Assembly (NCBI GenBank): GCA_002316345.1
Contig: DCDI01000207.1
Location: 11,137 to 23,095 of the forward strand
Length of the DNA: 11,959 bases
Reading direction: 5' to 3'
Origin: Phyllobacteriaceae bacterium UBA1059
Lineage (GTDB): Bacteria; Pseudomonadota; Alphaproteobacteria; Rhizobiales; Rhizobiaceae
Shown: in pieces, positions 6,816 through 11,959 of the stretch
How the letters are laid out: the number at the start of each line of letters is the position of its first letter
Position numbering within the stretch: the first letter of the stretch is position 1
The notes under the pieces: generated by a model
What the model was told of the DNA's origin: nothing
What the model saw: the letters and a program-made list of their open reading frames with translations, nothing else
Databases searched by the model: none
Program-made: the position numbers and the translations under genes

Positions 6816-7544
6816 ATGCGCAGCCACGTCATACAAATCAATGTCGGCGACGAACCTGTTGCCGGCACGCTCGCTTCCCCCGAAACCACCCTGCCCGGCG
6901 TCCTCTTCATCCATGGATGGGGCGGCAGCCAGGAGCAGGATATGAGCTGCTCTAAGGAAATCGCCGAACTCGGCTGTATGTGCCTGACCTTCGATCTGCG
7001 CGGGCACGCCGCCAGCAAAGCCAAGCAGCGCTCGGTGACGCGCGACGACAATTTTCGCGATGTGCTGGCCGCCTATGACGTTCTGGCCGGCCAGCCTTCG
7101 GTCGACAAGTCCGCCATAGCCGTGGTCGGCAGCAGCTATGGCGGCTACATGGCAGCGCTTCTGACGCGGGAACGGCCGATCCGATGGCTCGCCATGCGCG
7201 TGCCCGCACTCTACCGCGACGAAGAATGGTCTACCGCCAAGGCCTCGCTCGAGCGCAAGGACCTCATGAAGTATCGCAACATGGCGCTTCCACCGGAAGA
7301 CAATCGTGCCTTGGCGGCCTGCGCGGCCTTTCAGGGCGATGCGCTTATCGTAGAGTCCGAACAGGACGACTTCGTGCCGCACCAGACCATCACCAACTAT
7401 ATCAGCGCCTTCCGCGCCGCCAATTCCGTGACTTACCGCGTACTGAAAGGCGCAGATCACGGGTTATCCGACCCCAGCTGCCATCGCGCCTATGACAAGC
7501 TTCTCCTGAAATGGATAACCGAAATGGTTCACGCCGCACGCTGA
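6816..7544 (+). CDS. Alpha/beta hydrolase family protein
   Basis: The 242-residue protein has the alpha/beta hydrolase fold and a complete apparent catalytic triad. HGWGG at 33-37 forms the oxyanion region, the nucleophile elbow GSSYGG is at 105-110 (Ser107), an acid is at Asp184 or Asp185 in ESEQDDFVP, and His215 is in GADHGL. The YGGYMAA block after the elbow and the short cap resemble the prolyl-oligopeptidase/dienelactone hydrolase/acyl-peptidase branch. It has no signal peptide and is probably cytoplasmic. The ATG at 6816 has GAGGA 12 bases upstream, which is a long spacer. A short ORF ends just before it, so translational coupling is possible. It probably acts in the same pathway as the DUF3182 protein, cleaving an ester, thioester or amide, but the substrate cannot be read from the sequence. 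Confidence 0.88.
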   Translation: MRSHVIQINVGDEPVAGTLASPETTLPGVLFIHGWGGSQEQDMSCSKEIAELGCMCLTFDLRGHAASKAKQRSVTRDDNFRDVLAAYDVLAGQPSVDKSAIAVVGSSYGGYMAALLTRERPIRWLAMRVPALYRDEEWSTAKASLERKDLMKYRNMALPPEDNRALAACAAFQGDALIVESEQDDFVPHQTITNYISAFRAANSVTYRVLKGADHGLSDPSCHRAYDKLLLKWITEMVHAAR

Positions 7545-7608
7545 TTGTGACTGGTTGTGGATCTTGGCCTCAGCATTGCACTTTCGTGACAAAAACAACG
7601 ACGAAGCG

Positions 7609-7637
7609 CTTGCCTTTCGTGCCGCAAGTGGCTAGTT
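7609..7637 (+). promoter_or_regulatory. Candidate housekeeping promoter for tRNA-Arg
   Basis: CTTGCC (7609-7614) and CTAGTT (7632-7637) are separated by 17 bases. They match the rhizobial sigma-70 pattern CTTGAC/CTATAT at 5 of 6 and 4 of 6 positions. Transcription would start near 7644, just before two stem-loops and the tRNA. This is a motif match only. Confidence 0.33.
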
Positions 7638-7646
7638 ACCGCCCCA

Positions 7647-7688
7647 CGACGACGGAGCGATCCTTCGTCGCCCAGGCAGCTTTGCCTG
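7647..7688 (+). other. Two adjacent stem-loops in the tRNA-Arg 5' leader
   Basis: CGACGACGGA (7647-7656) pairs with TCCTTCGTCG (7661-7670) at 9 of 10 positions and is closed by a GCGA loop of the GNRA type. Two bases later CAGGCA (7673-7678) pairs perfectly with TGCCTG (7683-7688) across GCTT. The second stem ends four bases before the mature tRNA 5' end. They may shape the tRNA precursor for RNase P, or mark the end of the hydrolase transcript. Neither is followed by a T-tract. Confidence 0.5.
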
Positions 7689-7692
7689 ATGC

Positions 7693-7769
7693 GCGCCCGT
7701 AGCTCAGCTGGATAGAGCACCAGACTACGAATCTGGGGGTCAGGAGTTCGAATCTCTTCGGGCGCGCCA
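7693..7769 (+). tRNA. tRNA-Arg(ACG)
   Basis: A complete 77-base cloverleaf is visible. The acceptor stem is GCGCCCG (7693-7699) with CGGGCGC (7759-7765), discriminator G7766 and an encoded CCA (7767-7769). The D-arm is GCTC/GAGC (7702-7705, 7715-7718). The anticodon stem CCAGA/TCTGG (7720-7724, 7732-7736) encloses CTACGAA, giving anticodon ACG at 7727-7729, which reads CGN arginine codons (A34 is normally converted to inosine by TadA). The five-base variable loop is followed by the T-arm AGGAG-TTCGAAT-CTCTT (7742-7758). No integrase gene or duplicated 3' end is seen, so there is no sign of an integrated element. Confidence 0.97.
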
Positions 7770-7924
7770 CTTCTTTCCGTAGAATCGTTGATCTGCATAA
7801 CCAAGGCGCTCCTTTGAAGCCCGCAGCTCATTGCGCGCCGTTGCTTAGATCAAAGCAAGCATCCAAAGCGTCACGACGACGATCGTGGTTCGCATGAAGT
7901 CTCGCCGCACCTTCGCTAGGCCTC

Positions 7925-7957
7925 CTGTCACCCAACCTTCTGTGTCGGTTCTGTGAC
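7925..7957 (+). promoter_or_regulatory. Pho-box-like CTGT repeats upstream of the phosphodiesterase operon
   Basis: CTGTGTC (7940-7946), GGTT, and CTGTGAC (7951-7957) have the 7-4-7 layout and 11-bp period of a PhoB binding site. A third heptamer, CTGTCAC, lies at 7925-7931, 15 bp before the first. The second heptamer is close to the CTGTCA(T/C) consensus; the first is weaker, and the spacer is not AT-rich as in the Escherichia coli consensus. The site is about 115 bp upstream of the start codon. Control by PhoB would suit a phosphodiesterase/importer operon, but this is inference. Confidence 0.42.
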
Positions 7958-8015
7958 GAAATTGGAAAGCAGGCTGAAACGGCTGTTACGTGGACGACAT
8001 GCAGAGGCTTTAGAG

Positions 8016-8066
8016 CTCCGGAGGAGTGAGGCGCCGCGCTAGACGGAGCCCGCGAGGACTCCGGAG
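8016..8066 (+). repeat. Two copies of CTCCGGAG, the second covering the ribosome binding site
   Basis: The self-complementary octamer CTCCGGAG occurs at 8016-8023 and 8059-8066. In RNA the two copies can pair perfectly over 8 bp with a 35-base loop rich in G and C. The second copy contains the GGAG ribosome binding site of the phosphodiesterase gene, so pairing would hide it. This could tune translation; there is no recognisable riboswitch core. Confidence 0.45.
8063..8066 (+). promoter_or_regulatory. Ribosome binding site supporting a TTG start
   Basis: GGAG is followed by six bases and TTG at 8073-8075. An in-frame TAG at 8040-8042 with no ATG or GTG in between leaves TTG as the only usual start that keeps the conserved IIQITDTHF N-terminus. 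Confidence 0.65.
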
Positions 8067-8072
8067 ACGGCT

Positions 8073-8900
8073 TTGAAAATCATCCAGATCACCGACACGC
8101 ATTTCAGCCCCAAGAAGCAACACTTCAACGGCAACTGGGCGCCGCTGCTGAACTGGATCGACAGCCAGGATGCCGATTTGATCGTGCATACCGGCGATCT
8201 GACCGTCGACGGTGCCGACAACGAGGCGGACATCGCCTTTTCCATGGAGCTGATGCGTCAGCTTCCGGTGCCGATGCTGATCGTGCCGGGAAACCACGAT
8301 GTCGGCCATTATCCGGACATGCACCAGCCAGCAAACGCCGAACGGCTTCAGCGCTGGCGCGGGTTGGTGGGCGGCGACCGCTTCGTGGAAGACAGCGGGG
8401 ATTGGCGTCTGGTCGGCATCAACGCGCTTCTGCTCGGGCATGACAGTGACGAGGAAGCCATGCAGTTCGATTGGCTGCAGAAGGTCCTCCAAGAGCGCGG
8501 CGGACGTCGCGTTGCCCTGTTCTCGCACAAGCCGCTGTTCGTCGATGCGCCTGATGAAGGCGAAACCGGATACTGGGGCTTCCGCCCGAAACCGCGGCAG
8601 CGCGTCTTCGACCTGATCGCCGCGCATGACGTGGCTCTGGTCGGCACCGGTCATACCCATTGGGCCTGGCAGGGCAAGTACAAGAACACGGCGCTGACCT
8701 GGGCGCCGTCCGCCGCCTTCGTGATCGACAAGCTCGAACGCGAAATGCCAGGCGAGCGCCGCGTTGGCGCTGCCGTGCATGAGCTAAACGGCGATGTTCG
8801 CAGCGAGATCGTCACCGTGCCGGGCATGGTGGCGCATGTGATCGACGATGTCGTGCATGAAGTCTATCCGTGGGACGCCCCGCCGGAGGTGGCGGCATGA
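8073..8900 (+). CDS. Cytoplasmic metallophosphodiesterase (CpdA-like)
   Basis: The 275-residue protein is a calcineurin-like metallophosphoesterase of the class III phosphodiesterase type. All metal-binding motifs are visible: DTH at 8-10, GD at 41-42, GNHD at 73-76, SHKP with His152, and GHTH at 193-196. Such enzymes hydrolyse phosphodiesters (for example cyclic nucleotides or glycerophosphodiesters) using two divalent metals. There is no signal peptide, so it acts in the cytoplasm. Translation starts at TTG with a GGAG site six bases upstream; a stop 30 bases earlier excludes a longer N-terminus. It is the first gene of an operon, and its stop overlaps the ATPase start as ATGA. The order phosphodiesterase-ATPase-permease-permease-binding protein suggests that the imported compound is its substrate. 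A regulatory cAMP phosphodiesterase role is the main alternative but fits the context less well. Confidence 0.88.
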   Translation: MKIIQITDTHFSPKKQHFNGNWAPLLNWIDSQDADLIVHTGDLTVDGADNEADIAFSMELMRQLPVPMLIVPGNHDVGHYPDMHQPANAERLQRWRGLVGGDRFVEDSGDWRLVGINALLLGHDSDEEAMQFDWLQKVLQERGGRRVALFSHKPLFVDAPDEGETGYWGFRPKPRQRVFDLIAAHDVALVGTGHTHWAWQGKYKNTALTWAPSAAFVIDKLEREMPGERRVGAAVHELNGDVRSEIVTVPGMVAHVIDDVVHEVYPWDAPPEVAA

Positions 8901-10063
8901 GCGCGCTTTCGCTTCGTAACATCGAGAAATCGTTCAACGGCAATCCGATCCTGAAGGGCGTCAGCTTGGATGCCGAACCCGGCGAATTCATCGCGCTCGT
9001 TGGCCCATCGGGCTGCGGCAAGAGCACGCTTTTGCGCATTCTCGCCGGTCTGGAAACCGCCGACAGCGGCACGATTACGGTTGGAGATCAGGATCTCACC
9101 AAGCTGCAGGCTGCGGCCCGCAATGTCGCGATGGTTTTCCAGTCCTACGCGCTTTATCCGCATCTCACGGCTGCCCAGAACATTGCGGTTCCCCTTGTCA
9201 TGCGGCGTTTGACACGCGCACAGCGCTTGCCGCTCGTGGGACCGCTGATGCCTGGTCAGCGGCTGGCAATTGCCGACATCAAGCGCGATGTGCGCGACAT
9301 GGCTGTTTCGCTCAAGATCGACCATCTGCTCGACCGCAAGCCCGGCCAGATGTCGGGTGGGCAGCGGCAGCGGGTGGCGCTTGGACGCGCCATGGTGCGG
9401 CGTCCCGCGGTGTTCTTGATGGACGAACCGCTGTCCAATCTCGACGCGAATTTGCGCGTTCATGCCCGCGGCGAGATCGTCGAATTGCACCGCCGGGCCG
9501 GCGTTCCGACGGTTTATGTGACGCATGATCAAGCGGAAGCGCTGTCGATGGCGGATCGGGTGGCGGTGATGATCGGCGGCTCCTTGCTGCAGCTGGCGCC
9601 GCCGGCCGTGATCTATGACGATCCCTGGCATATCGGGGTCGCTAAATTCGTCGGACAGCCGCGGATTAACCTGATTTCGCAACAGGTTGCAGCGGATGGG
9701 ACGGTCGGGCTCGGGGAAGCGCGGTGCGGTCTTTCGCGGATCGATGTGGCGGTGGGATCGGAGGTCACGCTCGGTATCAGGCCGGAATTCGTCAGCGTTT
9801 CGCGCGAAGGCCGTGGTTTGCCGGCGCTGGTGGAGCGGGTGGAGTTTCTTGGCTCCGAGATCATCGTTTACAGCCGCCTGGAACAGTCTGGCGACACGAT
9901 GATCGCCAAGCTTACGCCGACGGAAGGTGCTGGAATATCAACAGGTAAGCGGATCCATCTGGCGGCCTCGCCGGGGCGGTTGTTCGTGTTTGCGGGGGAT
10001 GGCCGGCGGTTGCGCTCGACGTCGCTGATCGCCAGCGATGTCAGGGAACTCGCCTATGGCTGA
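8897..10063 (+). CDS. ABC importer ATPase, UgpC/MalK type
   Basis: The 388-residue ATPase powers the importer encoded by the next genes. It has Walker A GPSGCGKST (36-44), Q-loop Gln82 in VFQSYALYPHL, signature MSGGQRQR (152-159), Walker B VFLMDEP (172-178), D-loop SNLD and H-loop His210. Residues from about 245 form the OB-fold C-terminal domain typical of carbohydrate and glycerol-phosphate importers, including LGIRPEFVSVS. Compared with MalK there are about 18 extra residues between the Q-loop and the signature (about 103-128), in the helical subdomain that touches the permeases. The ATG at 8897 is chosen over an upstream in-frame start at 8870 because GGAGG lies seven bases before it and it overlaps the preceding stop (ATGA). 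Its own stop overlaps the permease gene by 8 bp. UgpC is a tempting name, but the substrate is unproven. Confidence 0.93.
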   Translation: MSALSLRNIEKSFNGNPILKGVSLDAEPGEFIALVGPSGCGKSTLLRILAGLETADSGTITVGDQDLTKLQAAARNVAMVFQSYALYPHLTAAQNIAVPLVMRRLTRAQRLPLVGPLMPGQRLAIADIKRDVRDMAVSLKIDHLLDRKPGQMSGGQRQRVALGRAMVRRPAVFLMDEPLSNLDANLRVHARGEIVELHRRAGVPTVYVTHDQAEALSMADRVAVMIGGSLLQLAPPAVIYDDPWHIGVAKFVGQPRINLISQQVAADGTVGLGEARCGLSRIDVAVGSEVTLGIRPEFVSVSREGRGLPALVERVEFLGSEIIVYSRLEQSGDTMIAKLTPTEGAGISTGKRIHLAASPGRLFVFAGDGRRLRSTSLIASDVRELAYG

Positions 10064-10997
10064 GATCGTCGCGACGCCTTCTCAAGGCCGGATAATGGGC
10101 CGGATTTCGGCTCGCTCCAGTGCCGCCAGGCATGAAGCGCGAACGGCCTGGCTGCTCGCCGCACCTGCAATCCTACTGACATTTTTCTTCATCGTCCTTC
10201 CGGTTTTAGCCGTCATCACGCTCGGTTTTTCCGATTTTGAGCTCGGATATTCCGGTTTTCAGTTCGTTGGCGCCGAAAATTACCGTGAACTTTTCGGTGA
10301 TCGGACGTTCCGGCAGTCGCTCTCCAACACCTTCGTCTATGCCGCGATCGTGGCGCCGGTTTCGATCTTTTTGGCGCTCGGTCTTGCCATGCTGATCGAA
10401 GCGGAAGGGATCGGGCGATCGTTCTTCCGGACCGCCTACTTTCTTCCCGTGGCGTCGCTGCTGGTCGCGATGGCGACGGTTTGGCAGTACCTGTTTCATC
10501 CGAGCATCGGGCCGATCAATGCGATGCTGGCACTTGTCGGCATTCAGGGTCCGAACTGGCTCGGTGCATCGGGCACCGTTCTTTACAGTCTGGCGATCAT
10601 CGGCATCTGGCAGACGGTCGGCTTCAACCTCGTTCTGTTTCTTGCCGGCCTCACCGCCATTCCGCGTGATCTGTATTCGGCGGCGGAAGTGGATGGCGCG
10701 CGGTCTGCCTGGGACCGGTTCCGGCTGGTGACCTGGCCGATGCTCGGACCCACCACTTTGTTCGTCACGACGATCAGCGTCATCAATGCCGTGAAGGTGT
10801 TCGAGACGGTGAAGACGCTGACGGAAGGCGGGCCGAACAAGGCCTCCGAGGTTCTGCTTTTCACCATCTACCAGGAAGGCTTCGTGTATCTGCGGGTCGG
10901 CTATGCCTCCGCCATGACCGTGGTTTTCTTGGCCATTCTGATCGTCCTGATGATCGTGCAATACCGCATCCAGGACCGGCAGGTGCATTACACATGA
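10056..10997 (+). CDS. ABC importer permease 1, UgpA/MalF type
   Basis: The 313-residue inner-membrane protein has about six hydrophobic segments (roughly 33-58, 90-114, 125-147, 174-199, 228-247 and 283-303). It carries the cytoplasmic EAA coupling motif YSAAEVDGARSAWDRFRLVTWPML (about 207-229), which docks on the ATPase. TEGGPNKASEVLLFTIYQEGF (about 256-276) is a hallmark of UgpA-like permeases. A basic N-terminal tail of about 30 residues precedes the first helix. The ATG at 10056 is preferred over an ATG 18 bases upstream because AGGGA lies eight bases before it. It overlaps the ATPase stop by 8 bp and shares ATGA with the next gene, so translation is coupled through the operon. It pairs with the second permease to form the channel; the solute is likely a sugar-phosphate-like or polyol compound, by family only. 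Confidence 0.93.
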   Translation: MAEIVATPSQGRIMGRISARSSAARHEARTAWLLAAPAILLTFFFIVLPVLAVITLGFSDFELGYSGFQFVGAENYRELFGDRTFRQSLSNTFVYAAIVAPVSIFLALGLAMLIEAEGIGRSFFRTAYFLPVASLLVAMATVWQYLFHPSIGPINAMLALVGIQGPNWLGASGTVLYSLAIIGIWQTVGFNLVLFLAGLTAIPRDLYSAAEVDGARSAWDRFRLVTWPMLGPTTLFVTTISVINAVKVFETVKTLTEGGPNKASEVLLFTIYQEGFVYLRVGYASAMTVVFLAILIVLMIVQYRIQDRQVHYT

Positions 10998-11830
10998 CCT
11001 CCAACGGTTTCACCCCGGCAAGGGTCGTCCGGCTCGCCGTCTTGAGCTTCGGCGCGCTCCTTTTCCTTAGCCCTTACATCTTCATGATCTCGACGGCCGG
11101 AAAGGCGCAGAGCGACATCTTCACGTCCTCGCTCTCGCTGATCCCTGAGCATTGGCACCTCGTGGAGAACTTCAGCAAGGCGTGGTCGCGCGTTTCCATG
11201 ACGACGTTGTTGTTCAACGGCGTGCTGGTCTGTTTGCTGATCCTCGTCTTCCAGGTTGTGGTCGCCATCCCATGCGCCTACGCGATGGCCAAGCTGAAGT
11301 TCAGGGCGGCGCGCGCCATGATGGTGCTGGTGATGCTCGGCCTTCTCGTGCCGATCCATGCAACGGCTCTGCCGCTCTACGTCGCCTTCGATCGCGTCGG
11401 TGCACTAAACAGCTACGTCTCGCTGGTCGCACCCTTCACGATCTCGGTGTTCGGCATCTTCCTGTTTCTGCAGTTCTTTCGCTCGATGCCGGATGACCTG
11501 ATCCATGCCGCAAGGCTGGATGGCATGAGCGAGGTCGGCATCATCGCCCGGGTCATCGTGCCCAATGCCTGGCCGGCGATCACCGCCTTCGCGATCTTCT
11601 CCGTGGTTGCGCATTGGAACGACCTGTATTGGCCGCTGATCGTGGTGTCCAACCAGGCTTACGCCACGCCGCCGCTCGGCCTGCTTTACTTCCGCGCGGC
11701 GGAAGCTGGCGACGACTACGGCGCGCTGATGGCCGCCACCCTCATCATCACCTTCCCCCTCGTCGCTGCCTTTCTGCTCGCACAGAAGCGGTTCGTCGAG
11801 GGCATCACCATGACCGGTCTCAAAGGCTGA
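10994..11830 (+). CDS. ABC importer permease 2, UgpE/MalG type
   Basis: The 278-residue inner-membrane protein is the second channel subunit. It has about six hydrophobic segments (roughly 14-34, 72-95, 108-130, 141-163, 190-210 and 245-264) and the EAA loop IHAARLDGMSEVGIIARVIVP (about 170-190). The C-terminal block KRFVEGITMTGLKG is typical of MalG/UgpE-type subunits. The start at 10994 forms an ATGA overlap with the stop of permease 1, and AGGTG lies eight bases upstream. The binding-protein gene follows after a 32-bp gap. Placement and sequence type indicate a CUT1-family importer; the substrate is not readable from this protein. Confidence 0.94.
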   Translation: MTSNGFTPARVVRLAVLSFGALLFLSPYIFMISTAGKAQSDIFTSSLSLIPEHWHLVENFSKAWSRVSMTTLLFNGVLVCLLILVFQVVVAIPCAYAMAKLKFRAARAMMVLVMLGLLVPIHATALPLYVAFDRVGALNSYVSLVAPFTISVFGIFLFLQFFRSMPDDLIHAARLDGMSEVGIIARVIVPNAWPAITAFAIFSVVAHWNDLYWPLIVVSNQAYATPPLGLLYFRAAEAGDDYGALMAATLIITFPLVAAFLLAQKRFVEGITMTGLKG

Positions 11831-11862
11831 TCCGGTTTCATCCTCCAAGGAGCACTCCCCTC

Positions 11863-11959
11863 ATGAAGCACTTCACCAAGCTGCTCGCGACCGCTGCTGT
11901 CGCGATCACCACCGCCTTCCCGGCTTTCGCCGACACCACGCTGACCGTGCATTACCCAT
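11863..11959 (+). CDS. Extracellular solute-binding protein, 5' end only
   Basis: Only 32 codons are in the window. The N-terminus is a classical signal peptide: a lysine-containing start (MKHFTK), a hydrophobic core (LLATAAVAITTAF), and a likely cleavage site after AFA (about residue 23), followed by DTTLTVHYP, the first strand of family 1 binding proteins. The gene follows the permease by 32 bp with AAGGAG ten bases before the ATG, so it is probably co-transcribed and well translated, as binding proteins are needed in excess. It would capture the solute in the periplasm. The rest, including ligand residues, lies beyond the window. Confidence 0.85.
   Translation, partial: MKHFTKLLATAAVAITTAFPAFADTTLTVHYP

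Larger units (their letters stand above)
7770..8072. other. Intergenic region between tRNA-Arg and the phosphodiesterase operon
   Basis: These 303 bp hold no convincing gene. They contain a small inverted repeat CACGA/TCGTG (7872-7887), the CTGT-type repeats described separately (7925-7957), a further related heptamer CTGTTAC at 7983-7989, and two copies of the palindrome CTCCGGAG close to the start codon. No strong terminator follows the tRNA. The operon promoter must lie here, but a clear -10 element is not evident. Confidence 0.55.

Noticed and set aside
7693..7769. tRNA-Arg as an attachment site of an integrated element
   Set aside because: No integrase gene and no repeated tRNA 3' end are visible in the window, and the downstream genes look like ordinary metabolism.
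7529..7831. Minus-strand ORF of 100 codons with the stretch APEEIRTPDPQIRSLVLYPAEL
   Set aside because: It is the antisense translation of the tRNA-Arg gene, a well-known source of spurious database proteins.
8010..8780. Long minus-strand ORF (256 codons) opposite the phosphodiesterase gene
   Set aside because: It is His/Arg-rich, without recognisable motifs, and lies antisense to a gene with all catalytic motifs intact; it is a by-product of GC-rich codon use.
8864..9682. Long minus-strand ORF (272 codons) opposite the ABC ATPase gene
   Set aside because: It is a shadow of a clearly conserved ATPase gene, with no motifs of its own.

Overview
The window looks like chromosomal DNA from an alphaproteobacterium, most likely a member of the Rhizobiaceae (Rhizobium, Agrobacterium, Ensifer or a relative). 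The reasons are a GC-rich composition (estimated by eye), rhizobial-type protein sequences such as a class I PPK2 and a carbohydrate/glycerol-phosphate type ABC importer, and accessory families common in soil alphaproteobacteria (DUF2231, DUF3182, sorbosone-dehydrogenase-like lipoprotein). The species cannot be fixed from sequence alone. No transposase, integrase, prophage gene or CRISPR array is visible.

Layout. (1) 1-443 (+): the C-terminal half of a polyphosphate kinase 2. (2) 476-2537 (-): a two-gene unit, a DUF2231 four-helix membrane protein followed, with an 8-bp overlap, by a PQQ-type sugar (sorbosone) dehydrogenase lipoprotein. The latter converges on ppk2. (3) 2683-4644 (-): a large membrane glycosyltransferase of the cellulose/PgaC synthase type with an extra N-terminal domain resembling MshEN. 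(4) 4899-5351 (-): a MarR-family regulator, with a near-perfect palindrome at 4811-4841 between it and the glycosyltransferase gene. (5) 5628-7544 (+): a DUF3182 protein with ATP-grasp-like features, then an alpha/beta hydrolase. They are separated by an intrinsic-terminator-like hairpin embedded in a 17-codon ORF. (6) 7693-7769 (+): tRNA-Arg(ACG) with encoded CCA, preceded by two compact stem-loops. (7) 8073 to the window end (+): a tightly packed operon of a cytoplasmic metallophosphodiesterase, an ABC ATPase, two permeases and the start of a secreted solute-binding protein. Its upstream region holds Pho-box-like repeats and a pair of self-complementary octamers, one of which covers the ribosome binding site.

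How the parts work together. The last operon is the clearest system. It would bind a substrate in the periplasm, import it with the UgpAEC/MalFGK-type transporter, and hydrolyse a phosphodiester (or phosphomonoester) bond inside the cell. The Pho-box-like site, if real, would make this a phosphate-scavenging system for an organic phosphodiester. The DUF2231/dehydrogenase pair is probably a membrane/envelope oxidation module. The glycosyltransferase probably makes or extrudes a surface polysaccharide and may be controlled by the MarR protein. The DUF3182/hydrolase pair is biochemically uncharacterised as far as I know.

Most assignments are family-level. Substrates are not determinable from sequence by eye.
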